64,000 nt of DNA from DATATJ01 sp963789075. GTDB taxonomy: Bacteria > Acidobacteriota > Vicinamibacteria > Vicinamibacterales > CAVVIG01. The notes under the pieces were generated by a model that was not told the DNA's origin, did not search any database, and saw nothing but the letters and a program-made list of their open reading frames with translations. The translations under genes and the position numbers were made by a program. The DNA is taken from positions 80,456-144,455 of the forward strand of contig CAWBJQ010000008.1 in assembly GCA_963789075.1 (NCBI GenBank), given 5' to 3'. Shown in pieces: positions 9,474 to 20,038 of the stretch (position 1 is the first letter of the stretch; each line of letters opens with the position of its first letter).

Positions 9474-10081
9474 TGGTCAGCCATCGGCGAAGGAGCAGCG
9501 AGATACGAGGCCACGACGCCGTCCCAGCGGTCCTGCGCGCGGAGAATCAGCTCGACCAACTCGCGCACCGCACCGTCGCCGCCCTGACGCCGGCTCACCC
9601 AGTGGACGCGCGATCGAACCTCATCCACGGCATCGGCTGGCGCTGTCGACAAGCCTACGCGCTCGAGCACCGCGAGGTCTACCACGTCGTCGCCCATGTA
9701 GGTGATCTGTTCATCATCCACGCAGAGGTCGCCGACCATCTGATCATACGTCTCGATCTTGCTCGAGACGCCCTGGTAGACGAGCGTGATCCCGAGCTGC
9801 GCGGCTCGCTGCGTCGTCGAGGCCGAGGCGCGCGCCGACAGGATGCCGACTGTCAGCCCGAGCCGCTGCGCCCAGACGAGCGCGATGCCGTCCTTGATGT
9901 CGAAGTTTTTGCTCTCCGTCCCATCGCCGTGAATCTGCACTTTGCCGTCCGTGAGGACGCCGTCGACGTCGAGCAGAATCACCCGAATCCGCGCGGCCCT
10001 TGCGCGTACATCGTCGCTCTCCCGAGCGCGAATCCCAAATCCCAAATCCCGAATCCCGTCCCCGTGCAGCTCCCCGGCCAT
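9470..10081 (-). CDS. kdsC: 3-deoxy-D-manno-octulosonate 8-phosphate phosphatase
   Basis: KdsC removes the phosphate from KDO-8-P. It is a HAD-family enzyme without a cap; the motifs LLDVDGVLTDG (nucleophile aspartate), ILSARAS and MGDDVVDL are clear. The protein has 203 residues. The first 20 (GIRDLGFGIRARES after MAGELHGD) are encoded by an inverted GAATCCC tract, so the true functional start may be further in, near RIRVILLDVDG. It lies 2 bp after kdsD and overlaps lapB by 4 bp. Confidence 0.92.
   Translation of the reverse strand: MAGELHGDGIRDLGFGIRARESDDVRARAARIRVILLDVDGVLTDGKVQIHGDGTESKNFDIKDGIALVWAQRLGLTVGILSARASASTTQRAAQLGITLVYQGVSSKIETYDQMVGDLCVDDEQITYMGDDVVDLAVLERVGLSTAPADAVDEVRSRVHWVSRRQGGDGAVRELVELILRAQDRWDGVVASYLAAPSPMADQ
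10030..10058. repeat. GAATCCC/AAATCCC heptamer tract inside kdsC
   Basis: Four heptamer copies (gaatccc, aaatccc, aaatccc, gaatccc) lie at the 5' end of kdsC and are translated on the minus strand as GIRDLGFGIR. Confidence 0.85.
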
Positions 10082-10083
10082 GA

Positions 10084-11040
10084 CTAGATCATCTCCGTCC
10101 GCCAGAGATCGTGCAGGTGGACGACGCCGGCCACTCGTCCCTGGTCCACGACGACGAGCGACGTAATCTTGCGTTGTTCCATCACGTTCAAGGCTTGGGC
10201 CGCCAGGGTCGACGGTGGAACCGACACCGGTCCGCGCGTCATCAGCTCGCCGGCGCTGCGATCGAGGATGTCGGCCGCGCGCTCCATGTGGCGCCGCAAG
10301 TCGCCGTCCGTCACGATGCCGACCAGCGTCTCGCCGTCGTCGACCACGCAGGTCATGCCGAGCTTCTTACTCGACATCTCGTAGATCACGTCGCGCATCC
10401 GCGTGTCGGTGCGCACGATGGGACACTGTTTGCCTGCGTGCATCAGGCTCTCGACGCGCATGAGCTGCTTGCCGATCTTGCCGCCGGGATGCAGGCTCGC
10501 AAAATCCTCCTGCCGAAAGCCTTTCTCGACCAGGAGCGTCATCGCCAGCGCGTCGCCGATCGCCAGCGCCGCCGTCGTGCTCGCCGTCGGCACGAGGTTC
10601 ATCGGGCAGGCTTCTTCGGCGACGCTGCAGTCGAGCGTGACGTCCGCGGCCTGTCCCAGCGTGGAGCGCGGCGTTCCGGTGATCGTCACCAGCTTCGCGC
10701 CGAGGCGCCGGATTGTTTCGAGCAGACGAAGAATCTCGTCCGTCTCGCCGCTGTACGACAGCGCCACCACGACATCGTCGCCTTGAATGACGCCGAGATC
10801 GCCGTGAATTGCCTCGGCGGGATGGAGAAAGAACGCGGCGGTTCCGGTGCTGGTGAGCGTGGCGGCAATCTTCCGGCAGATGATGCCCGATTTGCCCATG
10901 CCCGTGAGGATGACGCGGCCCCGGCACTGCCGCAGCAGATCCACGGCGCGCTCGAACCTGTCGTCGAGGCGCGCGACGAGCGCCAGGATCGCCGCCGCTT
11001 CTGTTTCGAGCACTTTGCGCGCGAGGCTCAGGTCAGCCAT
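10084..11040 (-). CDS. kdsD: Arabinose-5-phosphate isomerase (SIS + two CBS domains)
   Basis: KdsD converts ribulose-5-phosphate to arabinose-5-phosphate, the precursor of KDO. The 318-residue protein has an SIS domain (VILTGMGKSGIICRKIA, SYSGETDEIL, TASTTAALAIGDALA, LHPGGKIGK) and two C-terminal CBS domains (CPIVRTDTRMRDVI; GPVSVPPSTLAAQAL). This is the standard KpsF/KdsD layout. Its ATG overlaps the kdsA stop by 8 bp. Confidence 0.94.
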   Translation of the reverse strand: MADLSLARKVLETEAAAILALVARLDDRFERAVDLLRQCRGRVILTGMGKSGIICRKIAATLTSTGTAAFFLHPAEAIHGDLGVIQGDDVVVALSYSGETDEILRLLETIRRLGAKLVTITGTPRSTLGQAADVTLDCSVAEEACPMNLVPTASTTAALAIGDALAMTLLVEKGFRQEDFASLHPGGKIGKQLMRVESLMHAGKQCPIVRTDTRMRDVIYEMSSKKLGMTCVVDDGETLVGIVTDGDLRRHMERAADILDRSAGELMTRGPVSVPPSTLAAQALNVMEQRKITSLVVVDQGRVAGVVHLHDLWRTEMI

Positions 11041-11891
11041 CGCGGCGCGCCCCCGCGGGTTGCGGATGCTTCACGATGGCGTCGATCGCGATCAAGCGGC
11101 GCAGGAGCGGCTCGAGCTGGTCGAGGCGGAGCGCGTTCTGCGCATCGCTCTTCGCCCGTCGCGGGATCCTCGTGGACTTCGAGGAACACGCCGTCCACCC
11201 CCGCAGCCACGCCCGCCGAGGCGAGCGGCTCGATGTACTCGGCCTGTCCCGCGGTCACGCCGTCGCCGCCGCCGGGCAGCTGCAGACTGTGCGTCACGTC
11301 GAACACGACGGGGACGCCCTGCTCGCGCATCATCGGAAACGCCCGCATGTCGACCACGAGGTTGTGGTAGCCGAAGCTGGTGCCGCGCTCGGTGACGATG
11401 ACCCGCGGATTGCCTGCCTCGACGACCTTGGCGATCGCGTGCTTCACATCGTCAGGCGCGAGAAACTGCCCCTTCTTGATATTGACGATGCGGCCGGTCG
11501 CTGCGGCGGCCGCGAGCAGATCGGTCTGCCGGCAGAGGAACGCCGGAATCTGCAGGATGTCTGCGACGTCGGCGGCCGGCCGCGCGTGCGACGGCTCGTG
11601 AATGTCGGTCAAAATCGGGACGCCGTGGCGCGCCTTGATCGCCGCGAGAATCCGCAGGCCCTCGATCAGGCCAGGGCCGCGGAAGGAGCGTCCGGACGTG
11701 CGGTTCGCCTTGTCGTACGAGGCCTTGAACACGTACGGGACGCCGACGCGTCGAGCGATGGCGGCAATCTCGCCGGCGAGATCGGTGGCGAGCTGCTCGC
11801 TCTCGATCACGCACGGACCGGCGATGAGCACGAACGGACGGCCATCTCCGATCGTGATCGCGCCGAGTTGGACGGGGTTCACGACGTTCAT
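11033..11891 (-). CDS. kdsA: 3-deoxy-8-phosphooctulonate synthase (frame broken near C-terminus)
   Basis: KdsA condenses arabinose-5-phosphate with phosphoenolpyruvate. Seen are IAGPCVIES, KASYDKANR, TDIHEPSHA, IPAFLCRQTDLL, VNIKKGQFLAP, TERGTSFGYHNLVVDMR and FDVTHSLQLPGG. Restored length is 285 residues. One extra base near 11150 (between the G of TG and K of KSDAQNALRL) shifts the tail. ATG 11891 is embedded in TATAATG; GTG 11882 gives an alternative start with the TATAAT 7 bp upstream. Confidence 0.93.
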
Positions 11892-11895
11892 TATA
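11890..11895 (-). promoter_or_regulatory. TATAAT at the kdsA start
   Basis: A perfect TATAAT overlaps the kdsA ATG (TATAATG). If it is a -10 box, transcription would start near the in-frame GTG at 11882, giving a leaderless message. Confidence 0.35.
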
Positions 11896-12015
11896 TCGGG
11901 CGGGTGCGGGCTGCGCGATGTGTACGGGCGGACCTGCGTGTCCGCCGTGGGCAAGATCGCTCTGTCCCTGCCGCGTTCCGCGGGCCGGCACACAGGCCGG
12001 CCCCTACGATGTTGG
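11896..12015. repeat. GC-rich hairpins between pyrG and kdsA
   Basis: The 120-bp gap holds palindromic words: cggacctgcgtgtccg and gggccggcacacaggccggcccc. The second belongs to the GGGCCGGC/GTAGGGGC hairpin type also seen at 16110-16140, 36942-36990, 60827-60848 and 63800-63840. Confidence 0.5.
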
Positions 12016-13671
<1,656 letters not shown>

Positions 13672-13699
13672 AGGCGTGTGTGTGATCCGCCGTCCGCGC

Positions 13700-14506
13700 T
13701 CAGGCGGAGCCTGCCGGCGCCGCGAGCAGGCGGCGCACCTGTTCCAGATCCTCTGGCGTATCGACGCCGAACGAGTCGTACTTCGTTTCCACCGCTTTGA
13801 TGCGGATGCCGTGCTCGAGCGCGCGAAGCTGCTCGAGTGATTCGGCCCGCTCGAGCGGTGTCGGTTCCAGAGAGGCGAGCACCATCAGCGCGCTCCGCCG
13901 ATAGGCGTACAGGCCGACATGTTTGTAGAGCGGCGGCCACCCGCCGCGCGGGTCCCGCAGATGCGGAATCGGCGAGCGCGAAAAATAGAGCGCGAATCCG
14001 CCGCGGTCGACGACCACCTTGACGACATTCGGATTGGCCAACTCGGCCGGCTGCGTGATGCGCCGGAACAGCGTCGTCACCATGACGGACGGATCGGTCG
14101 CAAACGGCGCGACCGCTTCGGCAATCGCGCCGGGATCGATCAGCGGCTCGTCGCCCTGAACGTTGACCACGAGGTCGCAGTCGAGCGTCGCGGCGACCTC
14201 GGCGAGGCGATCGGTGCCGGTCTCGTGAGCTTTCGTCAGCCGCACGTGGCCGCCGAATTCGTGCACGCGCGTCGCGATCCGCAAATCGTCGGTCGCGACG
14301 ATGACCTGCGACACGATCGGCGACGCCGACACGCGGCGGTACACGTGCTCGATCATCGGACGTCCGCCGATTTCCGCGAGCGGCTTGCCGGGAAGTCTGG
14401 AAGAGGCGAATCGGGCGGGAATGACGGCGACGATGTGAAGCGATGAGACGGTATCGACCGCGGTACCAGTCGATGCAGGGTGCACGACGAATAATAACAC
14501 AACCAT
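13700..14506 (-). CDS. kdsB: 3-deoxy-manno-octulosonate cytidylyltransferase
   Basis: KdsB activates KDO with CTP for LPS assembly. Recognisable segments are VIPARFASSRLPGKPL, ATDD, HETGTDRLAEVA, NVQGDEPLIDP, YFSRSPIPHLRD, KHVGLYAYRR and SFGVDTPEDLEQV. With ATG 14506 the protein has 268 residues, about 20 more than usual before IVAVIPAR; no other ATG lies closer, so a GTG/TTG start is possible. It is the first gene of the minus-strand KDO block and diverges from the gene at 14528. Confidence 0.92.
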   Translation of the reverse strand: MVVLLFVVHPASTGTAVDTVSSLHIVAVIPARFASSRLPGKPLAEIGGRPMIEHVYRRVSASPIVSQVIVATDDLRIATRVHEFGGHVRLTKAHETGTDRLAEVAATLDCDLVVNVQGDEPLIDPGAIAEAVAPFATDPSVMVTTLFRRITQPAELANPNVVKVVVDRGGFALYFSRSPIPHLRDPRGGWPPLYKHVGLYAYRRSALMVLASLEPTPLERAESLEQLRALEHGIRIKAVETKYDSFGVDTPEDLEQVRRLLAAPAGSA

Positions 14507-14527
14507 GCTACGATCCCGAGGAGCCAG

Positions 14528-15052
14528 ATGAACCTGAAGCGGACAGCGACGATCGGCGTCGTTGGTGGTGCGTTTGCCGCGTGGCTCGCTGCCGCGGCGA
14601 CATCCGGCGTTCAGGACGCGCCGGCGCCGCCGATTGTGCGCCAGACGCAGATCGATTCACGCAGCGCCGCGCTCGCCACTGAAGTCGCGCGCCTGCACGA
14701 ACGTCTGCGTCCAACGTCCGCGCCGCGACAGCCCGCCCGCGATCTGTTTCGATTCAGTACGCCGAAGCCGAAGCCGGCACCGGTCCAAGCCTCGCACGCC
14801 GCGCTGACCGAAGCGGCCGTCGCTCCCGCGCCGCTGCCGCCGCCGCCGTTCAAGCTCTCGGGCATCGCCGAAGATGCCGGCCTGGAGGGGCCCATTCGTA
14901 CGGCCGTCATCTCCGGCCCGGGACAACTGTTCCTCGTGAAAGAAGGCGAGATGGTGACGCCGCGCTACCGCGTCGTGCGGATTTCTGCCGACGTGGTCGA
15001 GCTCCTCGATGTCGGCACGAGCCTTTCGCTGCGCCTCGCGATGCGGCCCTAG
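14528..15052 (+). CDS. Unknown exported protein, PilP/GspC-like C-terminal domain
   Basis: The 174-residue protein has an N-terminal membrane segment (IGVVGGAFAAWLAAAA), a charged stretch, RDLFRFSTPKPKP with Ala/Pro linker, then a small beta domain (LSGIAED, AVISGPGQLFLVKEGEM, YRVVRISADVVELLD). The F-x-L-x-G-I ... V-x-G-D/E-x-V pattern resembles the periplasmic domain of PilP or GspC of type IV pilus / type II secretion systems. No secretion genes are adjacent. Start ATG 14528 is preceded by gaggagcc, a fair ribosome-binding site. Confidence 0.6.
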   Translation: MNLKRTATIGVVGGAFAAWLAAAATSGVQDAPAPPIVRQTQIDSRSAALATEVARLHERLRPTSAPRQPARDLFRFSTPKPKPAPVQASHAALTEAAVAPAPLPPPPFKLSGIAEDAGLEGPIRTAVISGPGQLFLVKEGEMVTPRYRVVRISADVVELLDVGTSLSLRLAMRP

Positions 15053-15080
15053 TGCGCATGGCGAAATCACCCAGCCACTC

Positions 15081-15169
15081 TCCACCACGGAGGACACTGG
15101 GGGCACCGAGGTTCAATCCTGAGCAGAAACAGGTTTGCTCCACCGTGGCCTCCTCGTTCTCAGTGGTGA
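15081..15169. repeat. CACGGAGGACAC palindromic element
   Basis: The left arm (tccaccacggaggacac) and right arm (gctccaccgtggcctcctc ... cagtggtgag) form an imperfect long palindrome between two genes. It is one of the nonamer-type ACACGGAGG elements repeated in the window. Confidence 0.6.
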
Positions 15170-15173
15170 GCGC

Positions 15174-16050
15174 TTGATCGCCATCATCATCAATCCCGTC
15201 GCCGGAGGCCGCGCGCATCCGGTCGGCGCTGCGCGTCGAGCTCGCCCGCCGCGCCGCTGCGGATATCGGCGAGGCGGCAGACGTGTTCGTCACGGAACAG
15301 CACGGACACGCCCGCGCGCTCACCCGCGCCGCGCGCGAGAACGGTGCGCGCCTGGTCATCGCATGGGGTGGCGACGGCACCGTGAACGAGGTGGCGACCG
15401 AGCTCGCCTTTACCGCGGTGCCGTTCGGCATCGTCGCCGGCGGATCGGGCAACGGCCTGGCCCGCGAGTTGAACGTCCCGACGAATCCGGCGCGCGCGCT
15501 TGCGTCGGCGCTCTCGGCGGCATCACGCCCGATGGACGTCGGCGAGATCGACGGTCATCTCTTCGTCAACATTGCAGGCCTCGGCTTCGATGCGCACGTG
15601 GCGTCGCGCTTCAACGAGACCGGCAATCAACGTCGCGGCTTCGTCGGCTACGCGGCGATCGCCGCGCGATCGCTCGCCACGTACGTGTCGGCGCGCTATG
15701 CGATCACGACGTCCGATGCGCAGATCGACGTCCGCGCTGTGCTGGTGACGGTGGCGAACTCGGCCCAGTTCGGCAACGGCGCGCGAATTGCCCCGCGCGC
15801 GCGTGTGGACGACGGCCTGCTCGATCTCGTCATCGTCGAGGAGCGCTCCCGCTTCGGCACGGTGTGCCAGATGCCGCGCCTGTTCACCGGCACGATCGAG
15901 AAGATGCGCGGATGCGCGGTGCGGCGGATCACCGAAGCGACGATTGCATCCGACACGCCGATGACGTTCCACATCGACGGGGAGCCGATGGCGGGCGGGA
16001 CCAGCCTCCAGGTGCGCGTACATCCAAGCGCGCTGCGCATCTCGGTCTGA
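15174..16050 (+). CDS. Diacylglycerol kinase catalytic-domain lipid kinase (frame broken)
   Basis: It is a YegS/DgkB-family lipid kinase that phosphorylates a membrane lipid with ATP. The nucleotide motifs AWGGDGTVNEVA and VAGGSGNGLAREL are clear, and the start LIAIIINPVAGGRA is typical. Restored length is about 291 residues. One extra base lies near 15220-15235 in the poorly conserved stretch. The start is an assumed TTG at 15174, right after a repeat element; no ATG precedes the conserved beginning. Confidence 0.85.
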
Positions 16051-16378
16051 CGCACGAAGCGTTTGCCGGCACTTGCCACAGAGGCACGGAGCCACGGGCA
16101 CGGATCCGCAGCGACGGCCGGCTGTGCCGGCCGTCTCATCCGCTCGATCCGACGGTCGGAAACGCAAACGTTCCGATGCAGCGGTTTGTGTTTCCGACCG
16201 TCGGGCCGAGCGTGGCCGCCGCAACGCGGCGGCGTGCGGACGCGCGATCGACGCGCTTCGCCTTTCGGCGTCGGCGAGCTGACTCGGTGGCCAGGAAGCA
16301 TCCGTGTCCTCTGAGTCCTCCGTGGTGAAGGTCTTTTAGGGCCGAGTTCTGCGTCGAGCCGCACGACCCACACTTCTC
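16051..16378. repeat. Gene-free stretch filled with palindromic repeats
   Basis: This 328-bp gap holds no convincing gene. It contains ccacagaggcacggagccacgg (16077-16098), a perfect acggccggctgtgccggccgt palindrome (16113-16133), two copies of a tccgacggtcggaaacg-like word, and tcctctgagtcctccgtggtgaagg (16306-16330), which pairs with the first. The outer arms form one ACACGGAGG-type palindrome enclosing other hairpins. Confidence 0.6.
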
Positions 16379-17946
16379 TCACCGCGGGGCGCGCCGGATG
16401 GCGGCGACGGCCTCATCGAGCCCGGTCGCGCCCGCCGCATCGTCGTCGACATTCACGACGCCAATCGCACCGGATTCGCCGCGCCCGAGCGCAAAGCTCG
16501 CGATGTTGATGCCGTGGCGGCCGAGAATCGTGCCGACTTCGCCGATTACGCCGGGCCGATCGTCGTTGGCGACGATCAAGATCGTGCCGGCCAGCGGTGC
16601 TTCCACCGCCACGCCGCGGATCGACACCAGACGCAAGCTCGCCGGTTCGAACACGGTGCCTTCCGCCCAACGTTCGCCGGCATCGGTCTGGAGCTTGATC
16701 GACACCAGGCTCGTGTAGTGCCGCGGCCGGGCGCTGCGCGACTCGACGATGTCGATGCCGCGATCGGCGGCGACGGTACGGGCATTCACCATCGACACAC
16801 CGTTCGAGAGAATCGGCCGGAGCACCCCCGCGGCGGCGCTGCTGGCGAGGACGTCGGCGGCTCGCGTGTCGGCGAGCTTCCCGTAGTACCGGACGCCGAG
16901 GCCCTGAACGCGCGCCGCGCCCATCTGCGAGACGAGCGCGCCGAGACGATCGGCCAGCCGGATCCACGGCTGCAGCCGCTGCAACTCGTCGGGATTCACG
17001 CTCGGGAAATTCACCGCATTGCGCACGACGCCGTCGCAGCAGAAAGTCGCGGACGGTCGCGGCCGTCTCCAGTCCGACCAGCTCCTGCGCTTCTTCCGTG
17101 GACGCGGCAATGTGCGGCGTGGCGATGACCTGCGGCAGCCCGACGAGCGAGCGATCCGTCGGCGGCTCGACCTCGAAGACGTCGAGCGCCGCACCGGCGA
17201 CGGCGCCGCGGTCGATCGCCCGCTGCAGCGCCGCCCCGTCGATCAGCTCGCCGCGCGCGGTGTTGATGATGCGGATGCCGGGCTTGCAGCGGCCGAATCG
17301 ATCGTCGTTGAACAGATGCTTCGTCTCGGGCGTCGACGGGAGGTGCAGGGTCAGATAGTCGGCGGCGGCGCACACCTCGTCGAGCGAGAGAAGCTCGACG
17401 CCGAGCCCGGCCGCTATTTCCGCGCGAAATGAAGGGATCGTGCGCGACGATGCGCATGCCGAAGGCCCGGGCGCGCAGTGCCACTTCCTGACCGATGCGG
17501 CCGAGCCCGGCGACGCCGAGCGTCTTGCCGCGCAGCTCGGTGCCGAGAAAGCGCTTCTTCTCCCAGCGCCCGTCTTTCATCGCGCGATCGGCGGCGGGAA
17601 TGGAGCGGGCGAGCGAGAGCATCAGCGCACACGCGTGCTCCGCCACGCTGATGCTGTTGGCGCCCGGCGCGTTCACGACGAGCACGCCGCGCGCGCTCGC
17701 GGCAGACACGTCGACGTTGTCCACGCCGGTGCCCGCCCGCGCCACGATCTTCAGCCGCGGCGCGGCTTCGAGCAGCGCGCGGTCTACTTTGGTCGCGCTG
17801 CGAACGAGCAGCGCGTCGGCATCGAGGAGGTCGCGGGCGAGGACGGCGGCCGGGCGGCCGGCCTGCGCATCAACCGTCCACCCGGTTTGCTTCTGGAGCA
17901 GCGCCAGCGCTGAGGCCGGCAACTCGTCGGCGACGATGATTTTCAA
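16379..17946 (-). CDS. serA: D-3-phosphoglycerate dehydrogenase (frame broken)
   Basis: SerA oxidises 3-phosphoglycerate in serine synthesis. The restored protein is about 521 residues: substrate/NAD domains (ARAGTGVDNVD, GVAGLGRIGQEVALRA, NTARGELIDGAAL, ATPHIAASTEEAQ), an intervening domain, and a C-terminal ACT domain (ILIVANDDRPGVIGEVGTILG, NIASFALGR). Extra bases near 17424 and 17042 break the frame. The TTG start 17946 overlaps the TGA of the cytochrome gene upstream, so translation may be coupled. Confidence 0.92.
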
Positions 17947-18392
17947 TGGGATTTTGCGGGGCCGATGGATCGAAGATAGTTGACGACGTCCCAGGTCTCG
18001 TGCACCGTCAGCTTTTGAGCGAATGCCTTCATACCGGTGCCTTTGACGCCGTGCTGGATGACCGTGAAGATTTCGCCGTCGCTGGAGCCGTGCTTCCAGT
18101 CGGCGTCGGTCAAGTCCGGCGGTTTGGGATCGAGCTCGTCGCCCATCGTGCCGTCGCCCTTGCCGGTCTCGCCATGACACTCGGCACAGTGCTTCGCGTA
18201 CGCCTTCGAGCCGGCGGCGATCGACGTGGCGTCGGCCGCCACCGGATTCTTCAGCTTCTCGGCTTCCGGATGGCGATGTGCGCCGGTCGCCGGATGCTCA
18301 TGTTGGCCGGCGGCGATGAGGATCGCTGCCGTTGAGGGAACGAACGCGATCAGTGCGGCGCCGACGAACCATCTGCGAAGCGTGTGCGGCAT
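17943..18392 (-). CDS. Monoheme c-type cytochrome, exported
   Basis: The 149-residue protein has a signal sequence (MPHTLRRWFVGAALIAFVPS), a His-rich segment and one heme-binding CAECH motif, with a distal methionine candidate in GTGMKAFAQKL and VVNYLRSI at the end. This is a class I cytochrome c domain for periplasmic electron transfer. ATG 18392 was preferred over upstream starts because it opens the signal peptide. serA follows with overlapping stop/start. Confidence 0.85.
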   Translation of the reverse strand: MPHTLRRWFVGAALIAFVPSTAAILIAAGQHEHPATGAHRHPEAEKLKNPVAADATSIAAGSKAYAKHCAECHGETGKGDGTMGDELDPKPPDLTDADWKHGSSDGEIFTVIQHGVKGTGMKAFAQKLTVHETWDVVNYLRSIGPAKSH

Positions 18393-18412
18393 CGGTGACA
18401 ACTCCCGGCTAC

Positions 18413-18418
18413 AGTATA
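18413..18418 (-). promoter_or_regulatory. TATACT -10 element for the cytochrome c gene
   Basis: TATACT on the minus strand lies 20 bp before ATG 18392. No clear -35 hexamer was recognised. Confidence 0.35.
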
Positions 18419-18529
18419 ATCCGTAGGTTTTGGTCGTCACGAAATTGCGCCGCAGTGCGCTCGCCCTACCGTGGTGCAATTCGCTAAAACATTCGGCTAG
18501 CCATGTAACAACGACCTCAACAACCGTCC

Positions 18530-18564
18530 TTTTCCACAGAGTTTTCCACAGCGTTTGCGGAAAA
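18530..18564. promoter_or_regulatory. Cluster of DnaA-box-like sequences
   Basis: Two direct copies of TTTTCCACA (18530-18538 and 18542-18550) spaced 12 bp apart are followed by an inverted TTTTCCGCA (18556-18564). These are close to the DnaA box consensus TTATCCACA. They lie just upstream of icd, not near dnaA, so a regulatory or coincidental role is more likely than an origin. Confidence 0.35.
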
Positions 18565-18599
18565 CTTTCCGAACCGCAAGGTGACCTGACCTAATTCCT

Positions 18600-19934
18600 A
18601 TGCCCAATTTCACTACGTTGAAGCCGCCGGCAAATGGCCACGCGATCACACGCAAAAACGGACGGCTCGTCGTTCCGGACGATCCGATCGTTCCCTTCAT
18701 CGAAGGCGATGGCACCGGTCCCGACATCTGGCGGGCGAGCGTGCGCGTCTTCGACAGCGCCGTCACGCAGGCCTACGGCGGCAAGCGGAAGATCGCGTGG
18801 ATGGAAGTCTTTGCCGGCGAGAAGAGCTACAAGCAGTTCGAACAACTGGCTGCCCGACGACACGGTCGAAGCCTTTCGAGAGTACTTTGTCGGCATCAAG
18901 GGACCACTGACGACGCCGGTCGGCGGCGGCATCCGATCGCTGAACGTCGCGTTGCGGCAGATGCTGGACCTGTACGTCTGCCTGCGTCCGGTCCGCTGGT
19001 ACAAAGGTGTCCCGTCGCCGGTGAAGCATCCCGAGAAGGTGGACATGGTGATCTTCCGCGAGAACACGGAAGACATCTACGCCGGCATCGAGTACGCGGC
19101 CGGCTCGCCCGAAGCGCAGAAGCTGCTCGAGTTTCTGTCGCAAGGAGTTTCCCGAAGGAGTTCCAGAAGATCCGCTTCGGCACCGAATCCGCCGCCCGGA
19201 CGTGGCAGGCGCAGCTCGAATCGATTGGCGCGCCGAATCGCGATCTTGGCGTCGAGGTCGGCATCGGACTGAAGCCGATCAGCCGGCTCGGGACCGAACG
19301 GCTGGTGCACAGCGCCATCGGCTACGCGATCCAGAACGGTCGCAAGAGCGTGACGCTGGTGCACAAGGGCAACATCATGAAGTTCACCGAGGGCGCCTTC
19401 CGCGACTGGGGCTACCAGGTGGCGAAGGAGTTCTTCGGCGCGGTGGCGATCGACGGCGGCCCGTGGTGCCGGATTCCCGAGGGCAAGCCGGGCGCCGGCC
19501 TCATGATCAAGGATGCGATCGCGGACATCACGCTGCAGCAGGTGCTGACGCGGCCGGACGAGTTCGACGTCATCGCGACGCCGAATCTGAACGGCGATTA
19601 CCTGTCCGATGCGCTCGCGGCGCAGGTCGGCGGCATCGGCATCGCCCCCGGCGGCAACATCAACTACGTGACGGGACACGCGGTCTTCGAGGCGACGCAC
19701 GGCACGGCGCCGAAGTACGCCGATCAGGACAAGGTCAATCCCGGCTCGGTGATCCTGTCGGGCGAGATGATGCTGCGGCACCTCGGGTGGAGCGAAGCGG
19801 CGGATCTGGTCGTCAAGGGGATGGACGGTGCGATCGCCGCCAAGCGCGTCACCTACGACTTCGCGCGCCTGATGGACGGCGCGACGGAGCTGAAGACGTC
19901 GGAGTTCGCCGACGCCATGATCAAGCACATGTAA
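18600..19934 (+). CDS. icd: Isocitrate dehydrogenase, NADP type (frame broken)
   Basis: Icd decarboxylates isocitrate to 2-oxoglutarate. Restored length is 443 residues. Conserved parts are PFIEGDGTGPDIW, IKGPLTTPVGGGIRSLNV, the substrate arginines in RPVRWYKGVPSPV, FRENTEDIYAGIEY, VHKGNIMKFTEGAF, IATPNLNGDYLSDALAAQVGG and ATHGTAPKYAD. Three extra bases (near 18838, 19142 and 19154) return the frame to where it began, so a read-through with a scrambled middle is what is seen. It opens the TCA-cycle block. Confidence 0.94.
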   Translation: MPNFTTLKPPANGHAITRKNGRLVVPDDPIVPFIEGDGTGPDIWRASVRVFDSAVTQAYGGKRKIAWMEVFAGEKSYKQFEQLAARRHGRSLSRVLCRHQGTTDDAGRRRHPIAERRVAADAGPVRLPASGPLVQRCPVAGEASREGGHGDLPREHGRHLRRHRVRGRLARSAEAARVSVARSFPKEFQKIRFGTESAARTWQAQLESIGAPNRDLGVEVGIGLKPISRLGTERLVHSAIGYAIQNGRKSVTLVHKGNIMKFTEGAFRDWGYQVAKEFFGAVAIDGGPWCRIPEGKPGAGLMIKDAIADITLQQVLTRPDEFDVIATPNLNGDYLSDALAAQVGGIGIAPGGNINYVTGHAVFEATHGTAPKYADQDKVNPGSVILSGEMMLRHLGWSEAADLVVKGMDGAIAAKRVTYDFARLMDGATELKTSEFADAMIKHM

Positions 19935-19945
19935 TCAGCGTCGTC

Positions 19946-20014
19946 ATCACGGAGACACGAAGGATCACGAAGGATCGACGAAGGCTTCGTGACCTTCGTA
20001 GCCTTCGTGATTCG
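19946..20014. repeat. CACGAAGGAT palindromic element
   Basis: Left arm catcacggagacacgaaggatcacgaagg and right arm ccttcgtagccttcgtgatt form a long imperfect palindrome between icd and mdh. A close relative lies between sucC and sucD. Confidence 0.7.
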
Positions 20015-20038
20015 AAGAAGCGTTCGGAGGAGAGACGA

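Noticed and set aside
8319..9587. Plus-strand open frame opposite lapB
   Set aside because: lapB has TPR and zinc-knuckle motifs in frame; the other strand reads as low-complexity shadow.
18430..18599. Chromosome origin at the DnaA-box-like cluster
   Set aside because: No dnaA, dnaN, recF, gyrB or rpmH gene, no AT-rich unwinding element and only three boxes.
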